Source: DATMXT01 sp963662765
GTDB taxonomy: Bacteria; Bacillota; Clostridia; Oscillospirales; Feifaniaceae
Assembly (NCBI GenBank): GCA_963662765.2
Contig: CAXXUP010000003.1
Coordinates: 62,001-126,000 of the forward strand
Direction of reading: 5' to 3'
Length of the DNA: 64,000 bases
The notes under the pieces were generated by a model, which searched no databases, had not been told where the DNA came from, and saw only the letters and a list, made by a program, of their open reading frames with translations. Made by a program: the position numbers and the translations under genes. Below, in pieces: positions 8,376-18,118 of the stretch; position 1 is the stretch's first letter; each line of letters begins with the position of its first letter.

Positions 8376-10016
8376 ATGAGTTCAATCGCACTACTTATCG
8401 GCGCAATTGTCCTGTTCGTCGGCGCATATGCTACATACGGTTCTTTCATTGCAAAGAAATGGGGGATCGATCCCACACGGGAGACTCCCGCGCACACACT
8501 TCGCGACGACGTCGACTACTGCCCGGCCGACGCAAAAGTTATCCTGGGACATCACTTCTCTTCAATCGCCGGAGCCGGTCCCATCACAGGCCCGATTCAG
8601 GCGGCCGTATTCGGATGGGTTCCGGTCATTCTCTGGATTTTCATCGGAAGCATCTTCATCGGCGGCATTCACGACTGGGGCGCCCTGTTTGCCTCAATTC
8701 GCCACAGCGGCAAATCGATCGGTGAGGTCGTCAGGGTCAACATCGGCGAGACCGGCAAGAAAGTTTTCGACATTTTCTCCTGGCTGGCGCTCGTGCTGGT
8801 TGTCGCTGCCTTCACCGACATCTGCGCCGGAACCTTCGCCTACGACCCTGCCGTTCCCGAGAACCTGACCGGCGCCATGGCCGGCACTGCCTCCATTCTC
8901 TTCATTTTCCTCGCGATGGCGTTCGGATTCATGGTGTACCGCCGCAATTCCAACCTCATCATCTCGTCGATCGTCGGCGTGGCGCTGCTCTTTTTCTGCA
9001 TTTGGCTTGGCTTCACCTTCCCGGTGCTTAAGCTGTCCAAGACGGCATGGCTCGTCGTGCTGCTTATTTACATCACGGTGGCCTCCATCGCACCGGTCTG
9101 GATTTTGCTGCAGCCCCGCGATTACCTCTGCTCATTCCTCCTCTATTCAATGATCATCGGCGCTGTCGTCGGAATATTCGTATACCACCCGACGCTGATC
9201 ATGACCCCGTATGCGGGCTTTAAGATCGGAGAAGGGGCTACTGCCCAGACGCTCTTCCCGATGCTCTTTATCACGGTGGCCTGCGGCGCCGTCTCGGGTT
9301 TCCACTCGCTGGTGGGCTCCGGCACGACGTCAAAGCAGTTAAATAGTGAGAAGGACACAAAGCCGGTCGGCTATGGCGCCATGCTGCTTGAGGGCATCGT
9401 CGCCGTCATCGCCGTCATTTCGGTCGCCTACCTTGCGGACGGCGGCACCGGCACCCCTGCTCAGAAGTTTGCGGTAGGCCTTGCGACTTTCATGAACGGC
9501 TTCGGCGTGCCCATCGATTTTGGAAAAGTCTTTGTCACGTTGACTTTCTCGGCATTCGCCTTGACCTCACTTGACACAGCGACCCGCATTGCCCGGTACA
9601 TATTCCAGGAGCTCGTAGAAAAAGAGGAGCCGGCCAAGGGTCAAAAACATACAGGTCTTGCAAATAACTACGTTGCGACCGGCATTACAGTGGCTGCCGC
9701 CATTGGACTGCTCGCCTATGGCTACGCCAACATCTGGCCCATTTTCGGAGCTTCCAATCAGCTTTTGGCCGGCCTTGCACTGCTCTCGATCACGGCCTGG
9801 TTTGCAAAAACCAAGCGCATTATTTGGCCGACGCTCATTCCGATGATTTTCATGTTCTGCGTCACCTTGACGGCGCTTGTCATCCTGATCCAAAAGTTCT
9901 TTACGGGCGGCAAGATCATGCTCGGCATCATTGCTGTCATCCTTTTCTGCCTGGCGCTTGTCCTGATCTGGCAGGGTTTCGATGCACTTGTACTAAAGAA
10001 GAAGAAAGCCGAATAA
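8376..10016 (+). CDS. cstA: CstA-family transporter (carbon starvation protein)
   Basis: A polytopic membrane protein of 546 residues with many hydrophobic helices; CstA relatives import pyruvate or peptides during carbon limitation. Family motifs include HHFSSIAGAGPITGP near the N-terminus and AVSGFHSLVGSGTTSKQL in the middle. It is shorter than the Escherichia coli protein (about 700 residues) but similar to compact Firmicute members. ATG 8376 follows AGGAGGTA; the frame continues upstream without support. It is likely co-transcribed with the unknown gene before it. Confidence 0.9.
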   Translation: MSSIALLIGAIVLFVGAYATYGSFIAKKWGIDPTRETPAHTLRDDVDYCPADAKVILGHHFSSIAGAGPITGPIQAAVFGWVPVILWIFIGSIFIGGIHDWGALFASIRHSGKSIGEVVRVNIGETGKKVFDIFSWLALVLVVAAFTDICAGTFAYDPAVPENLTGAMAGTASILFIFLAMAFGFMVYRRNSNLIISSIVGVALLFFCIWLGFTFPVLKLSKTAWLVVLLIYITVASIAPVWILLQPRDYLCSFLLYSMIIGAVVGIFVYHPTLIMTPYAGFKIGEGATAQTLFPMLFITVACGAVSGFHSLVGSGTTSKQLNSEKDTKPVGYGAMLLEGIVAVIAVISVAYLADGGTGTPAQKFAVGLATFMNGFGVPIDFGKVFVTLTFSAFALTSLDTATRIARYIFQELVEKEEPAKGQKHTGLANNYVATGITVAAAIGLLAYGYANIWPIFGASNQLLAGLALLSITAWFAKTKRIIWPTLIPMIFMFCVTLTALVILIQKFFTGGKIMLGIIAVILFCLALVLIWQGFDALVLKKKKAE

Positions 10017-10020
10017 GCAT

Positions 10021-10051
10021 AAAAAAGGCCGCCCGCCGGGCGGCCTTTTTT
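10021..10051 (+). terminator. Intrinsic terminator of cstA
   Basis: An 8-bp GGCCGCCC/GGGCGGCC stem with a three-base loop, flanked by A and T runs, starting four bases past the stop. Confidence 0.92.
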
Positions 10052-10077
10052 AATCATGAAACGGCTGGTGAGAGCGA

Positions 10078-10368
10078 ATGTGTCGAGTGAGTGATCTGCG
10101 GCGCAAGGAGGTCATCAATATTCGGGACGGGGCGCGTCTCGGGTATGTCTGCGACGTTGAGATCGACGAGCTGGAGGGCTGCGTCGACGCTATCGTCGTG
10201 CCGGGGCCCGCGCGGTTTTTCGGCCTTTTCGGCCGGGATGAGGACTACATCATCAGCTGGGACGAAATCGAGAAGATCGGGGAGGATATCATTTTGGTCA
10301 GCGTCGTCTTCCCGAGCCGCCCGTATGCGCAGCGCTTCAAAAAATATAGCAAGAGATATTCCGTTTAA
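10078..10368 (+). CDS. YlmC/YmxH-family sporulation protein
   Basis: A 96-residue PRC-barrel protein: RVSDLRRKEVINIRDGARLG, a central acidic strand (CDVEIDELEG) and the family VPGPARFFGLFGRDEDYIISWDEIEKIGEDIILV segment. YlmC/YmxH proteins are widespread in spore formers and annotated as sporulation-associated without a known mechanism. It sits between cstA and rlmB; the 46-base gap to rlmB is compatible with one transcript. Confidence 0.85.
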   Translation: MCRVSDLRRKEVINIRDGARLGYVCDVEIDELEGCVDAIVVPGPARFFGLFGRDEDYIISWDEIEKIGEDIILVSVVFPSRPYAQRFKKYSKRYSV

Positions 10369-10414
10369 GTCGCCTTTATGATAAAATAAATGGATGAAAA
10401 GGCGGTGTTGAATT

Positions 10415-11191
10415 ATGAAGACCGACATGCCCCGCCCTGAAGGCGAAGTTGAGGTGCTGCGAGAAGGCGTCATTGCCGGCAGAAACGCGGTGCTTGAGGC
10501 GCTCAAGGGAAAAGCGGGACTTGAAAAAATATTTATCGCAAAAGGCGAAAACCAGGGTTCCATCCTGCGCATCATTGCGCTGGCTCGTGAGCAGCGCATT
10601 CCGATAACGGAAGCGGACAGGCTTAAGCTGCAGGGTATTTCCGGAATATCGACCCACCAGGGCGTTGTGGCCTACCTAAAACAGGTGGAGTACTGCGAGG
10701 TCGCTGACATCCTGGCGGTGGCCAAAGAGCGGGGTGAAGCGCCGCTTGTCGTTGTCTGCGACGAGCTTGTGGATCCGCACAACTTAGGTGCCGTCATTCG
10801 CACAGCCGAGGCGGCTGGTGCTCACGGCATCATCATTCCGCGCCACCGCGGGGTCGGCGTAACGCCGGCTGTGACAAAATCGGCGGCCGGCGCTGTTTTT
10901 CACATTAAAATCGCCAAGGTGACAAACCTTGTGCGCACACTTCAGGAGCTCAAGGAAGGAGGGGTCTGGGTCTACGGTGCCGACATGGCGGGGGATCGGT
11001 CCATTTTCGATACAGATCTCTCAGGCCCCTGCGCCCTCGTCGTCGGCAGTGAAGGGGAGGGCATGTCCCACCTTGTCAGGGAGACCTGCGATTTTCTTAT
11101 CTCCATTCCCATGCGGGGTAAGGTGAACTCGCTCAATGCCTCGGTGGCGGCCGCCATCGTCTTATACGAAGCTGTGCGCGGCAGGCGGTGA
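10415..11191 (+). CDS. rlmB: 23S rRNA (guanosine-2'-O-)-methyltransferase RlmB (TrmH family)
   Basis: A SPOUT methyltransferase of 258 residues. An N-terminal substrate-binding domain (VIAGRNAVLEAL, STHQGVVAYL) precedes the three knot motifs DPHNLGAVIRTAEAAGAHG, VVGSEGEGMSHLVRETCD and IPMRGKVNSLNASVAAAI. By family it methylates G2251 (E. coli numbering) of 23S rRNA. Related TrmH paralogues have similar motifs, so the exact target is probable rather than certain. Confidence 0.88.
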   Translation: MKTDMPRPEGEVEVLREGVIAGRNAVLEALKGKAGLEKIFIAKGENQGSILRIIALAREQRIPITEADRLKLQGISGISTHQGVVAYLKQVEYCEVADILAVAKERGEAPLVVVCDELVDPHNLGAVIRTAEAAGAHGIIIPRHRGVGVTPAVTKSAAGAVFHIKIAKVTNLVRTLQELKEGGVWVYGADMAGDRSIFDTDLSGPCALVVGSEGEGMSHLVRETCDFLISIPMRGKVNSLNASVAAAIVLYEAVRGRR

Positions 11192-11226
11192 CCGCATAAA
11201 AATTGAAATGAAGGGGGGATGACGCC

Positions 11227-13425
11227 ATGCCGGAAAACGGACTTGACACCCGCACCGACCAGGATGTGGACCGCGACATAGACGAGCTTTTGCGCAAGCG
11301 GCGCGAGCTGCGGCAGGCGTCCCCAATGCCTTCCCCCATAAAACCTTCAAAACCCCATAAAAAGCCCTTAAACAGGGCGCGGATCACCGATGTGCGGGAG
11401 TTTGTTCAGACCTCCTTCACCGATATGGCGGGAGAGGAAAAGCGGGAGAAAAGGGGCTTTGTCTTAAAAATTCCGGACGAGGACGAATACCTTGAACCGC
11501 TAGAGACCTTCGTGGAACCGGCACCGCCCGTCAATGTGTCGTTTGAGGATTATTTGAGCACTGTGGAGGTGGAGGCGGAACCGGAGGGCGCAAAGTTCAC
11601 GCAGGATGAGGAGGCGCCCCAAAAGGCGAAACGTATCCGGGACATTCTCCTCGAATCCGAGGAGGAGGGCGCTCCTCCTCATTTCCCCGGTATATACAGG
11701 CGGGTGGCGAAAAAGTTCAAAACGAAGCTGGAGGAAGAGTCACCCCATTCGCTTGACGGGATGGGGCCGGCGCAGGCTCGCAAAGAGGTCGCGGGACTTG
11801 CCAAAAGCCTGCGTGCAAGGCGGCGGGCAGCGGTCTTGATTCTCGCCATGATGTGCTATTTGATTGTGGCGGTCAAGTACCCGGTGCTTGTCGGCTACTA
11901 TACAGGCTTTGCCGTCGCCGCCCAGGCAGTGCTGATTCTTGTGCTCCTCGCGGTCTGCCGGGAGATTCCCAAACTTGCCCTTACCGAGCTTACGGCTGCA
12001 AAGCCCGGCAAAGCGGCGCTCACGGTGCTGGCAGTACTGCTGGCGGCGGCCCACACGCTTATCTACAGTCTGCATGGCCTTCCGATCTATACGCTCTATC
12101 CGGCGCTTTGCGTCTTCATGCTTTTTCTTGAACAGGTCTATATGGCGCGCAAGCTGCGCCTTGAAAGCAAGCTCATCTTTTCGAGCGGCGCCAAGTACGG
12201 ACCCGTATGGCTGCCGCAGGACGGCTATCTGAGCGACATCGGCGACAATAAGACGGCGGCAGTCCGCTTTGACGAGGCGCAGGGGACAAGCTTTTATTAT
12301 TCCCGCAGCCTGCGGCAGACCACAAACGACGACGCTGCGAGAAGGCTCTTGCCGGCGGCCGCTGTGCTCTGCATCGTCTGCGTGTGGCAAAGCCTATCGG
12401 CTGGCACCGGCTTGCCGCTGCTGACGACGGCACTGCTGTCCTGCTGCGTCGCGTTGCCGTACCCTGCGCTGACTGCCTTTTTTCTGCCCTATGCCGCAAT
12501 TTCTCGGAAACTGCGGCGGCAGGGCGCTATTTTGGCCGGCGTCGGTGCTGTGGACGAGCTCTATGGCGTGGACGAGCTGCTGCTGACCGATGAACAAATA
12601 TTCAAAAATTCCCCCCCGACCGTCACCGGCATTAAGCTGTACGGCGACTCGGCGCTGGAGTCATCCGTCATTTGCGCCGCCTCCATTGCGGTCACGCTGG
12701 GCATGCCGCTTTCAAGTGCGTTCCTGCAGCTCCTGGACGGCCGGATGGACAGGCTCGGAGCCGTCACTGAAATTAAATATCAGGACGAGTCCGGGCTCTA
12801 TTCATTTATGAACGGAAATGTCGTCGCCATGGGGAACGATGAGTTCATGAAACAGAATATGATCAGGCTCCCAAGGGACGGTGCGGGGGAGCGTATTCGG
12901 AAAAACGGGAATTATCCGCTCTACTTAGCCATAGGCGGACGGCTTGCCGCGATATTTGCAATCCGGTACGACCTGTCTTCGAGCGCAGCGGGTGCCTTGC
13001 GCTCCCTTGTGACGACCGGCGTTGGCCTGCTCGTCGCAACCAACGACCCGCTGCTGACGGCGCCCATCATTTTGAAACTTTTGGGGCAAAAAATAGGGGA
13101 CGTGCGGATTTTGCCCTCCCGCAACCGGGATGAGCTGGAGCTGTCGGAGGCTGTCATGGGCAAGGTTACGGCCCTGCTCGCCCGCAAAGACCCGATGGCG
13201 CTTGCCCGGTGCATTTCTGGCGCGGTGCGCATCCGCAGCGCCGCATCCATCAACGCGGTCGTGGGGGCACTGTCGATGGCAGCGAGCGCCACACTGCTGA
13301 TCTTTGCCGCAAGAGCCGGCATTGTTACGCAGGCGTCACCCATTTTCTTTCCGCTCTACGGACTCGTCTGGATGCTGCCAGCCTTAGGTATCGCCCGGAT
13401 CACGGCATATATCACGGGGAAATAA
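11227..13425 (+). CDS. Degenerate P-type-ATPase-like membrane protein
   Basis: A 732-residue protein. Residues 1 to about 195 are charged, proline-rich and probably disordered. Four hydrophobic segments (about 200-310), a cytosolic stretch, a further pair near 378-430 containing ALPYPAL where P1B pumps have CPC, a large cytosolic domain, and two final helices reproduce P1B-ATPase topology. The phosphorylation loop aligns as VDELLLTDEQIFKNSPPTVT, against the usual VDxxxFDKTGTLTxGxPTV, so the catalytic Asp is Thr454. The hinge LTGDN appears as ATNDP (605-607 TND), and an LAIGGRLAAIFAI strand matches the P domain. It is inferred to be unable to form the aspartyl-phosphate and to act as a structural, regulatory or binding protein. 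The spoIID gene follows 39 bases later. Confidence 0.7.
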   Translation: MPENGLDTRTDQDVDRDIDELLRKRRELRQASPMPSPIKPSKPHKKPLNRARITDVREFVQTSFTDMAGEEKREKRGFVLKIPDEDEYLEPLETFVEPAPPVNVSFEDYLSTVEVEAEPEGAKFTQDEEAPQKAKRIRDILLESEEEGAPPHFPGIYRRVAKKFKTKLEEESPHSLDGMGPAQARKEVAGLAKSLRARRRAAVLILAMMCYLIVAVKYPVLVGYYTGFAVAAQAVLILVLLAVCREIPKLALTELTAAKPGKAALTVLAVLLAAAHTLIYSLHGLPIYTLYPALCVFMLFLEQVYMARKLRLESKLIFSSGAKYGPVWLPQDGYLSDIGDNKTAAVRFDEAQGTSFYYSRSLRQTTNDDAARRLLPAAAVLCIVCVWQSLSAGTGLPLLTTALLSCCVALPYPALTAFFLPYAAISRKLRRQGAILAGVGAVDELYGVDELLLTDEQIFKNSPPTVTGIKLYGDSALESSVICAASIAVTLGMPLSSAFLQLLDGRMDRLGAVTEIKYQDESGLYSFMNGNVVAMGNDEFMKQNMIRLPRDGAGERIRKNGNYPLYLAIGGRLAAIFAIRYDLSSSAAGALRSLVTTGVGLLVATNDPLLTAPIILKLLGQKIGDVRILPSRNRDELELSEAVMGKVTALLARKDPMALARCISGAVRIRSAASINAVVGALSMAASATLLIFAARAGIVTQASPIFFPLYGLVWMLPALGIARITAYITGK

Positions 13426-13464
13426 ACAAAGCCCGAAACATAAAGAACTTGGATGGAGTAAATC

Positions 13465-15097
13465 ATGAAGCCAGTGAAACTTCTTGCCGCAGCGGGGCTC
13501 ACCTTCCTGCTCACTTTGGCGGCAGGCGCCTCGGATGCCTCGCTTAGAATTGGGCTGACCCACAGCTCAGGTGCTGTCACGGCTGCCAACGCTCTGACGG
13601 ACGTCGGCTACAGGCTCGGATACTATGGCGACGACTTCACGTTTTTCGAGCTTGCGCAGCTTAGTGCCCGGTATGTCACCTTTGCCATGGACGGGGCGCT
13701 CTACATATCCGGCAACACCGTCTCGCAGACAGCGGCAGACGGGGCGACTGCCATCAAGCCCTACCACCTTCAGGTCGACCGCGAATTTGAGTCGCAGGAG
13801 GAGGCTGAGGATTTTCTAGCCCTCGTGTACGCGAACGGATTTTCCGGCGAAGGCTTTGTTGCCTACGATGAGGGCTATCGCGTGCGGCTCGACATGTACT
13901 CAACTTATGACTATGCCGCGGCCGACGCCTCACGGGTGTCTGGCTATACGGACGGGGAGTCGGTCTCGGCCGTCGGAGCCGGCAGCAGGGCGGTGACCGT
14001 CATCGACATGAACACATATCATATTCTTTTTGAACTGAACGTTCCCTATGGATATCCGGCAGCCCTGCCCATATACGAGTCGGGGGACGAGACTTTAAAA
14101 AACGGGCAGTTTTTATTACCGCGGCGGCTTCGAGTTTCAGCGTGACAGCGGCGGCGTGACGCTCGTAAACGTTGTCGGCATGGAGGACTATCTCAAGGGT
14201 GTGCTGCCCTACGAGATGAGCGGAACTTGGCCCTTGGAGGCACTTAAGGCGCAGGCGCTGTGCGCCCGCACCTACGCCATGGCCTCGATGGGCAAGCACG
14301 CAAAGCTCGGGTACGACCTGTGCAACACCGACAACTGTCAGGTCTATTACGGTTCGGCCAGAGAGACCGATGTGGTGGTGCAGGCTGTTGAAGAGACGGC
14401 AGGGGAAGTGATCACCTACAACGGGCAGCTGATATCGACCTACTATTTCTCCTCGTCGGGCGGCTATACCGAGTCGGCCGAAAATGCCTGGGGCGGCAAG
14501 ACGGCGCCCTACTGCCAGGCGGTGGCGGACACCTATGAGGACCAGAATATCATCACCCACTATTCCACGACCCTGACTAAGGACGATCTGACAAAGCTTG
14601 CCGAGTCGCTGGGCGCCAATATCGGCACCGTGACCGACTTCTACGTCTCGGAGTACACCACGCCTGCACGCAATGTCTATTCGGTGACTTTCGTCGGCAC
14701 AAAGGGCACATTCTCGGTCACAAAGACGGATAATGTCCGCATCAAGCTCAATAAGTATGTCCGGAGCCCCCGGTTTGACATCTACCCCGCCATCGAGCTC
14801 TTTGTCAACGCGGGTGCCGTGCTCGACTTGTCGCCCTCCGGCACCTATGTCATCACGGGTACGGGAGAAATTAAGCAGATGGATGTCGGCGTCAGGGACA
14901 TGGTCATTTTATCGGCTGCGGGGGCCCAGCAAGTGCCGACTGACGGGGAGACTTACACCATTGCGGGGGCGGGGCTCGGCCACAACGTCGGCATGAGTCA
15001 ATACGGCGCCAAGTGCATGGCCGAGGCAGGCTTCTGCTACGGCGATATCATTCACCACTATTTTACGGATGTGGAGATCATAAGCCTCGAGGACTGA
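13465..15097 (+). pseudogene. spoIID: Stage II sporulation protein D, split by a frameshift
   Basis: SpoIID is the lytic transglycosylase partner of SpoIIP in engulfment. Frame 1 (13465-14145) encodes a signal peptide (about 1-24) and the N-terminal part up to NGQF, then runs into noise. Frame 2 continues as YYRGGFEFQRDSGGVTLVNV, EDYLKGVLPYEMSGTWPLEALKAQA, SGGYTESAENAWGG and the conserved GLGHNVGMSQYGA, ending at 15097. Dropping one T from the five-T run at 14110-14114 restores a single frame of about 543 residues. Because the residues on both sides are well conserved, an indel error in the sequence is more likely than an old pseudogene. Confidence 0.88.
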
Positions 15098-15148
15098 GCG
15101 CCGCACATGGCTTTAGCTTCACCATAAAACGAGATTGGAACTGATTTT

Positions 15149-16171
15149 TTGAAAAAGAGTGATTTTTTCTACAACCTTCCCGAAGAGCTCATTGCCCAGA
15201 CTCCGCTTGATAAGCGAGACGCTTCACGGCTCCTCACTTTGGACAAAGTCACGGGTAAAGTCGAGCACACTGTCTTTTCCGAGCTGCCGTCCTTACTGCG
15301 CCCGGGCGACATCCTTGTTCGTAACGACAGCAGAGTCATTCCGGCCCGCATTTTCGGGGTTCGAAAGTCCGGCCCCGCACAGGTGGAATTTTTGCTGCTC
15401 CGGGACCGCGGCGCCGGGGTCTGGGAGTGCATGGTGCGCCCAGGTAAAAAAGCCCTTGCAGGCCTTACCTTTTCCTTCGGGGACAAGCTGTCGGGAAAAG
15501 TGCTGGGGACCATTGAAGAAGGGCTTCGGCTCGTTCGGTTTTCCAAAACCGGCTTAGAACTCATGGAGACCTTGGAGGAGATCGGCCGCATGCCTCTGCC
15601 ACCCTACATCCATGAAGAGCTGGCAGAAAATGAGCGGTATCAGACGGTCTATGCCGTAAATTTAGGCTCCGCGGCGGCTCCGACGGCGGGGCTGCACTTT
15701 ACGCCGGAGCTTTTGGAGAAAATAGCCGCCATGGGGGTCGGCATCGTGTCTGTCACGCTGCACGTCGGCATCGGCACATTCCGGCCCGTCAAAGAAAATG
15801 AGGTGGAGGCCCACCATATGCACTCCGAGTGGTGCTCGGTGTCGCCCGAGACGGCGGCTGCCGTCAACGCCGCCAAAGGAGCGGGCGGCAGAGTCATCTG
15901 CGTCGGCACCACAAGCTGCCGCACCGTCGAGTCTATGACCGAAGACGGAAAACTGTGTGCCGGCACGAGGGACACCGGCATCTTCATTTATCCGCCCTAT
16001 GACTTCAAAATGACCGATGCCCTCATCACAAACTTCCACCTGCCCGAGAGCACACTGCTCATGCTGGTGTCGGCCCTGTCCTCCCGCGAGCACATCCTTG
16101 CCGCATACGCTGAGGCTGTCAAGGAGCGGTACCGGTTTTTCTCCTTCGGGGATGCCATGTTCATTTACTGA
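15149..16171 (+). CDS. queA: S-adenosylmethionine:tRNA ribosyltransferase-isomerase
   Basis: QueA transfers and isomerises the ribosyl group of SAM onto preQ1-tRNA to give epoxyqueuosine. It is full length (340 residues) with the family start (FFYNLPEELIAQTPLDKRDASRLL), LVRNDSRVIPARIFG, a central TAGLHFTPELL and the C-terminal TNFHLPESTLLMLVSA. The start is TTG 15149. The downstream neighbour is tgt, the step before QueA in the same pathway; both probably share an operon. Confidence 0.95.
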   Translation: MKKSDFFYNLPEELIAQTPLDKRDASRLLTLDKVTGKVEHTVFSELPSLLRPGDILVRNDSRVIPARIFGVRKSGPAQVEFLLLRDRGAGVWECMVRPGKKALAGLTFSFGDKLSGKVLGTIEEGLRLVRFSKTGLELMETLEEIGRMPLPPYIHEELAENERYQTVYAVNLGSAAAPTAGLHFTPELLEKIAAMGVGIVSVTLHVGIGTFRPVKENEVEAHHMHSEWCSVSPETAAAVNAAKGAGGRVICVGTTSCRTVESMTEDGKLCAGTRDTGIFIYPPYDFKMTDALITNFHLPESTLLMLVSALSSREHILAAYAEAVKERYRFFSFGDAMFIY

Positions 16172-16222
16172 AAATACTGCCCGGCGTGAGACTATCGCGC
16201 CGGACACTTTCCAAGGAGTGCT

Positions 16223-17323
16223 ATGTTCGAACTGCTGAAAACTGACGGGGCCGCAAGACGGGGCCGTATGACAACGAAACACGGCGTCATAGAGACGCCG
16301 GTCTTTATGAACGTCGGCACGGTCGCCGCCATCAAGGGGGCCGTGTCTTCGTCCGACCTTGCCGCCATCAAGTGCCAAGTTGAGCTCTGTAATACCTACC
16401 ACCTCCACCTGCGCCCGGGCGACGAAATTGTCGCCCGCCAGGGAGGGCTTAGGCCCTTCATGGGCTGGCAGGGCCCGGTCCTCACCGACAGCGGCGGCTT
16501 TCAGGTCTTTTCACTCGCAAAACTGCGCAACATCACGGAACAGGGCGTCACCTTCGCCTCTCACATCGACGGCCGGCGCATTTTCATGGGTCCCGAGGAG
16601 AGCATGAGAATTCAGGGAAATCTGGATGCCACAATTGCCATGGCCTTCGACGAGTGTGTGGAGAATCCTGCGCCCAGAGAATATATTGAGATGAGCGCCG
16701 ACCGCACGCTGCGGTGGGCGGCGCGGTGCAAGGCCTCTGTCAAAGAAGGGCAGCTCCTCTTTGGCATCAATCAGGGCGGCACCTACACCGACATTCGCAT
16801 TGAAAACGCGAAAAGGCTGGTGGATATAGGCTTTGACGGCTATGCCGTCGGCGGCCTTGCCGTCGGCGAGGAGACTTCGGTCATGTACGGCATCCTTGAG
16901 GATGTGGAGCCGTATCTGCCAAAAGACGCCCCCCGGTATCTCATGGGGGTCGGCACCCCCGGCAACATCCTGGAGGCTGTCGGGCGCGGCGTCGACTTTT
17001 TCGACTGTGTCATGCCATCCAGGAACGCGCGGCACGGGCATATCAATACTTGGTCCGGTATTCTCAACATCAATAACGCCAAGTATGAGGAGGACGACAG
17101 TCCGCTTGACCCCCTGTGCGACTGTCCGACCTGTCGCGGCTATTCGAGGGCCTACCTTCGGCACCTCAAAAAAGCCGGCGAGATGCTCTACATGCGCCTT
17201 GCGGTCTTGCACAACCTCTATTTTTACAATACGCTGATGGAGCGCATCCGGGCGGCAATCGAGGCGGGGGAGTACGCAAGCCTTTGCGCCGAGCTCCTGC
17301 CGGTGCTTGACAGGAGGATATGA
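16223..17323 (+). CDS. tgt: Queuine/preQ1 tRNA-ribosyltransferase
   Basis: TGT swaps guanine-34 for preQ1 in GUN anticodons (Asp, Asn, His, Tyr). The 366 residues show VFMNVGTVAAIKG, the substrate motif TDSGGFQVFS with the catalytic Asp region, GINQGGTYTDIR, the nucleophile-containing FFDCVMPSRNARHG, and the zinc site CDCPTC with a later His. It follows queA by 51 bases. A substrate of the pathway, tRNA-Asp(GTC), is encoded at 19169-19245. Confidence 0.96.
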   Translation: MFELLKTDGAARRGRMTTKHGVIETPVFMNVGTVAAIKGAVSSSDLAAIKCQVELCNTYHLHLRPGDEIVARQGGLRPFMGWQGPVLTDSGGFQVFSLAKLRNITEQGVTFASHIDGRRIFMGPEESMRIQGNLDATIAMAFDECVENPAPREYIEMSADRTLRWAARCKASVKEGQLLFGINQGGTYTDIRIENAKRLVDIGFDGYAVGGLAVGEETSVMYGILEDVEPYLPKDAPRYLMGVGTPGNILEAVGRGVDFFDCVMPSRNARHGHINTWSGILNINNAKYEEDDSPLDPLCDCPTCRGYSRAYLRHLKKAGEMLYMRLAVLHNLYFYNTLMERIRAAIEAGEYASLCAELLPVLDRRI

Positions 17324-17324
17324 C

Positions 17325-18035
17325 GTGTACAGTCTTTTGGCCGAGTTTTACGACGACCTCATGGAGATCGACTATGGGGCATTTTTGAATTACTATAAAG
17401 AGGTGTGGAATCGCTACGGCCTGTCGCCACAAATTCTGCTCGACCTTTGCTGCGGCACCGGCAACATGACAAAGCTCTACGAGGGATCGTACGACGTGAT
17501 CGGCGTAGACCTGTCGCCTGAAATGCTCACAAAGGCGAGAGAGAAGCTTACGGCAAAGACACTGCTGCTCTGTATGGACATGCGGGCCCTCGACCTTTTC
17601 GGCACCATCGACGCCTGCTGCTGCACACTGGACGGTTTTGGCTGTCTGCAAAGCGAAAAAGACTTTTTGGCGGCCTTAAAGGGCGTGAACTTATTTCTGT
17701 CGCCGGACGGCATTTTGATCTTTGACCTCATCTCACCCACAAAGTTCAAAGATGAGCTCGACGGCAGGGCATACTTCTACGATACGGACCGGGTGTCCTG
17801 TGTCTGGCAGAGCACCCTTGAGGGGCCTTTGTGCCGCTTTAAGCTGACTTATTTCATCCCCGGGGAGAAAGGATATGTCCGTCGCGACGAGGAGATGTCC
17901 CAGCGTGTCTGGAGCCGCTCTGAAGTAGAGTCCCTGATTGCGGACTCGGGTATGGAGCTGCTTGAAGTCAGGGAGGATGAGGACCGCCTATTTTTCGTTT
18001 GCCGCAAGGGCGGTAAGACCGGCAACTGGGCTTGA
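17325..18035 (+). CDS. Class I SAM-dependent methyltransferase
   Basis: A 236-residue Rossmann-fold methyltransferase: motif I LLDLCCGTGNMT, acidic motif VIGVDLSPEML, motif III region LSPDGILIFDLISP. The substrate is unknown. The start is GTG 17325 because AGGAGG at 17312-17317 is correctly spaced; the frame is open slightly upstream into tgt. Two bases separate it from the tgt stop, indicating translational coupling with queA-tgt, which might point to an RNA or cofactor substrate, but this is speculative. Confidence 0.8.
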   Translation: MYSLLAEFYDDLMEIDYGAFLNYYKEVWNRYGLSPQILLDLCCGTGNMTKLYEGSYDVIGVDLSPEMLTKAREKLTAKTLLLCMDMRALDLFGTIDACCCTLDGFGCLQSEKDFLAALKGVNLFLSPDGILIFDLISPTKFKDELDGRAYFYDTDRVSCVWQSTLEGPLCRFKLTYFIPGEKGYVRRDEEMSQRVWSRSEVESLIADSGMELLEVREDEDRLFFVCRKGGKTGNWA

Positions 18036-18118
18036 CTCATCGCTTATACGTTCGAAGTTTCCCGCATACGGACATTCCGGTGAAAAGACCGGCAACTGGA
18101 TTAATTACGGAGGATACG

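Noticed and set aside
15662..16408. Long antisense open frame across queA and tgt
   Set aside because: It lies wholly against two well conserved enzymes and its translation has no recognisable features.
18015..18099. 15-base direct repeat AAGACCGGCAACTGG around the hslO start
   Set aside because: A single short pair with no further structure; probably a chance or local duplication without function.
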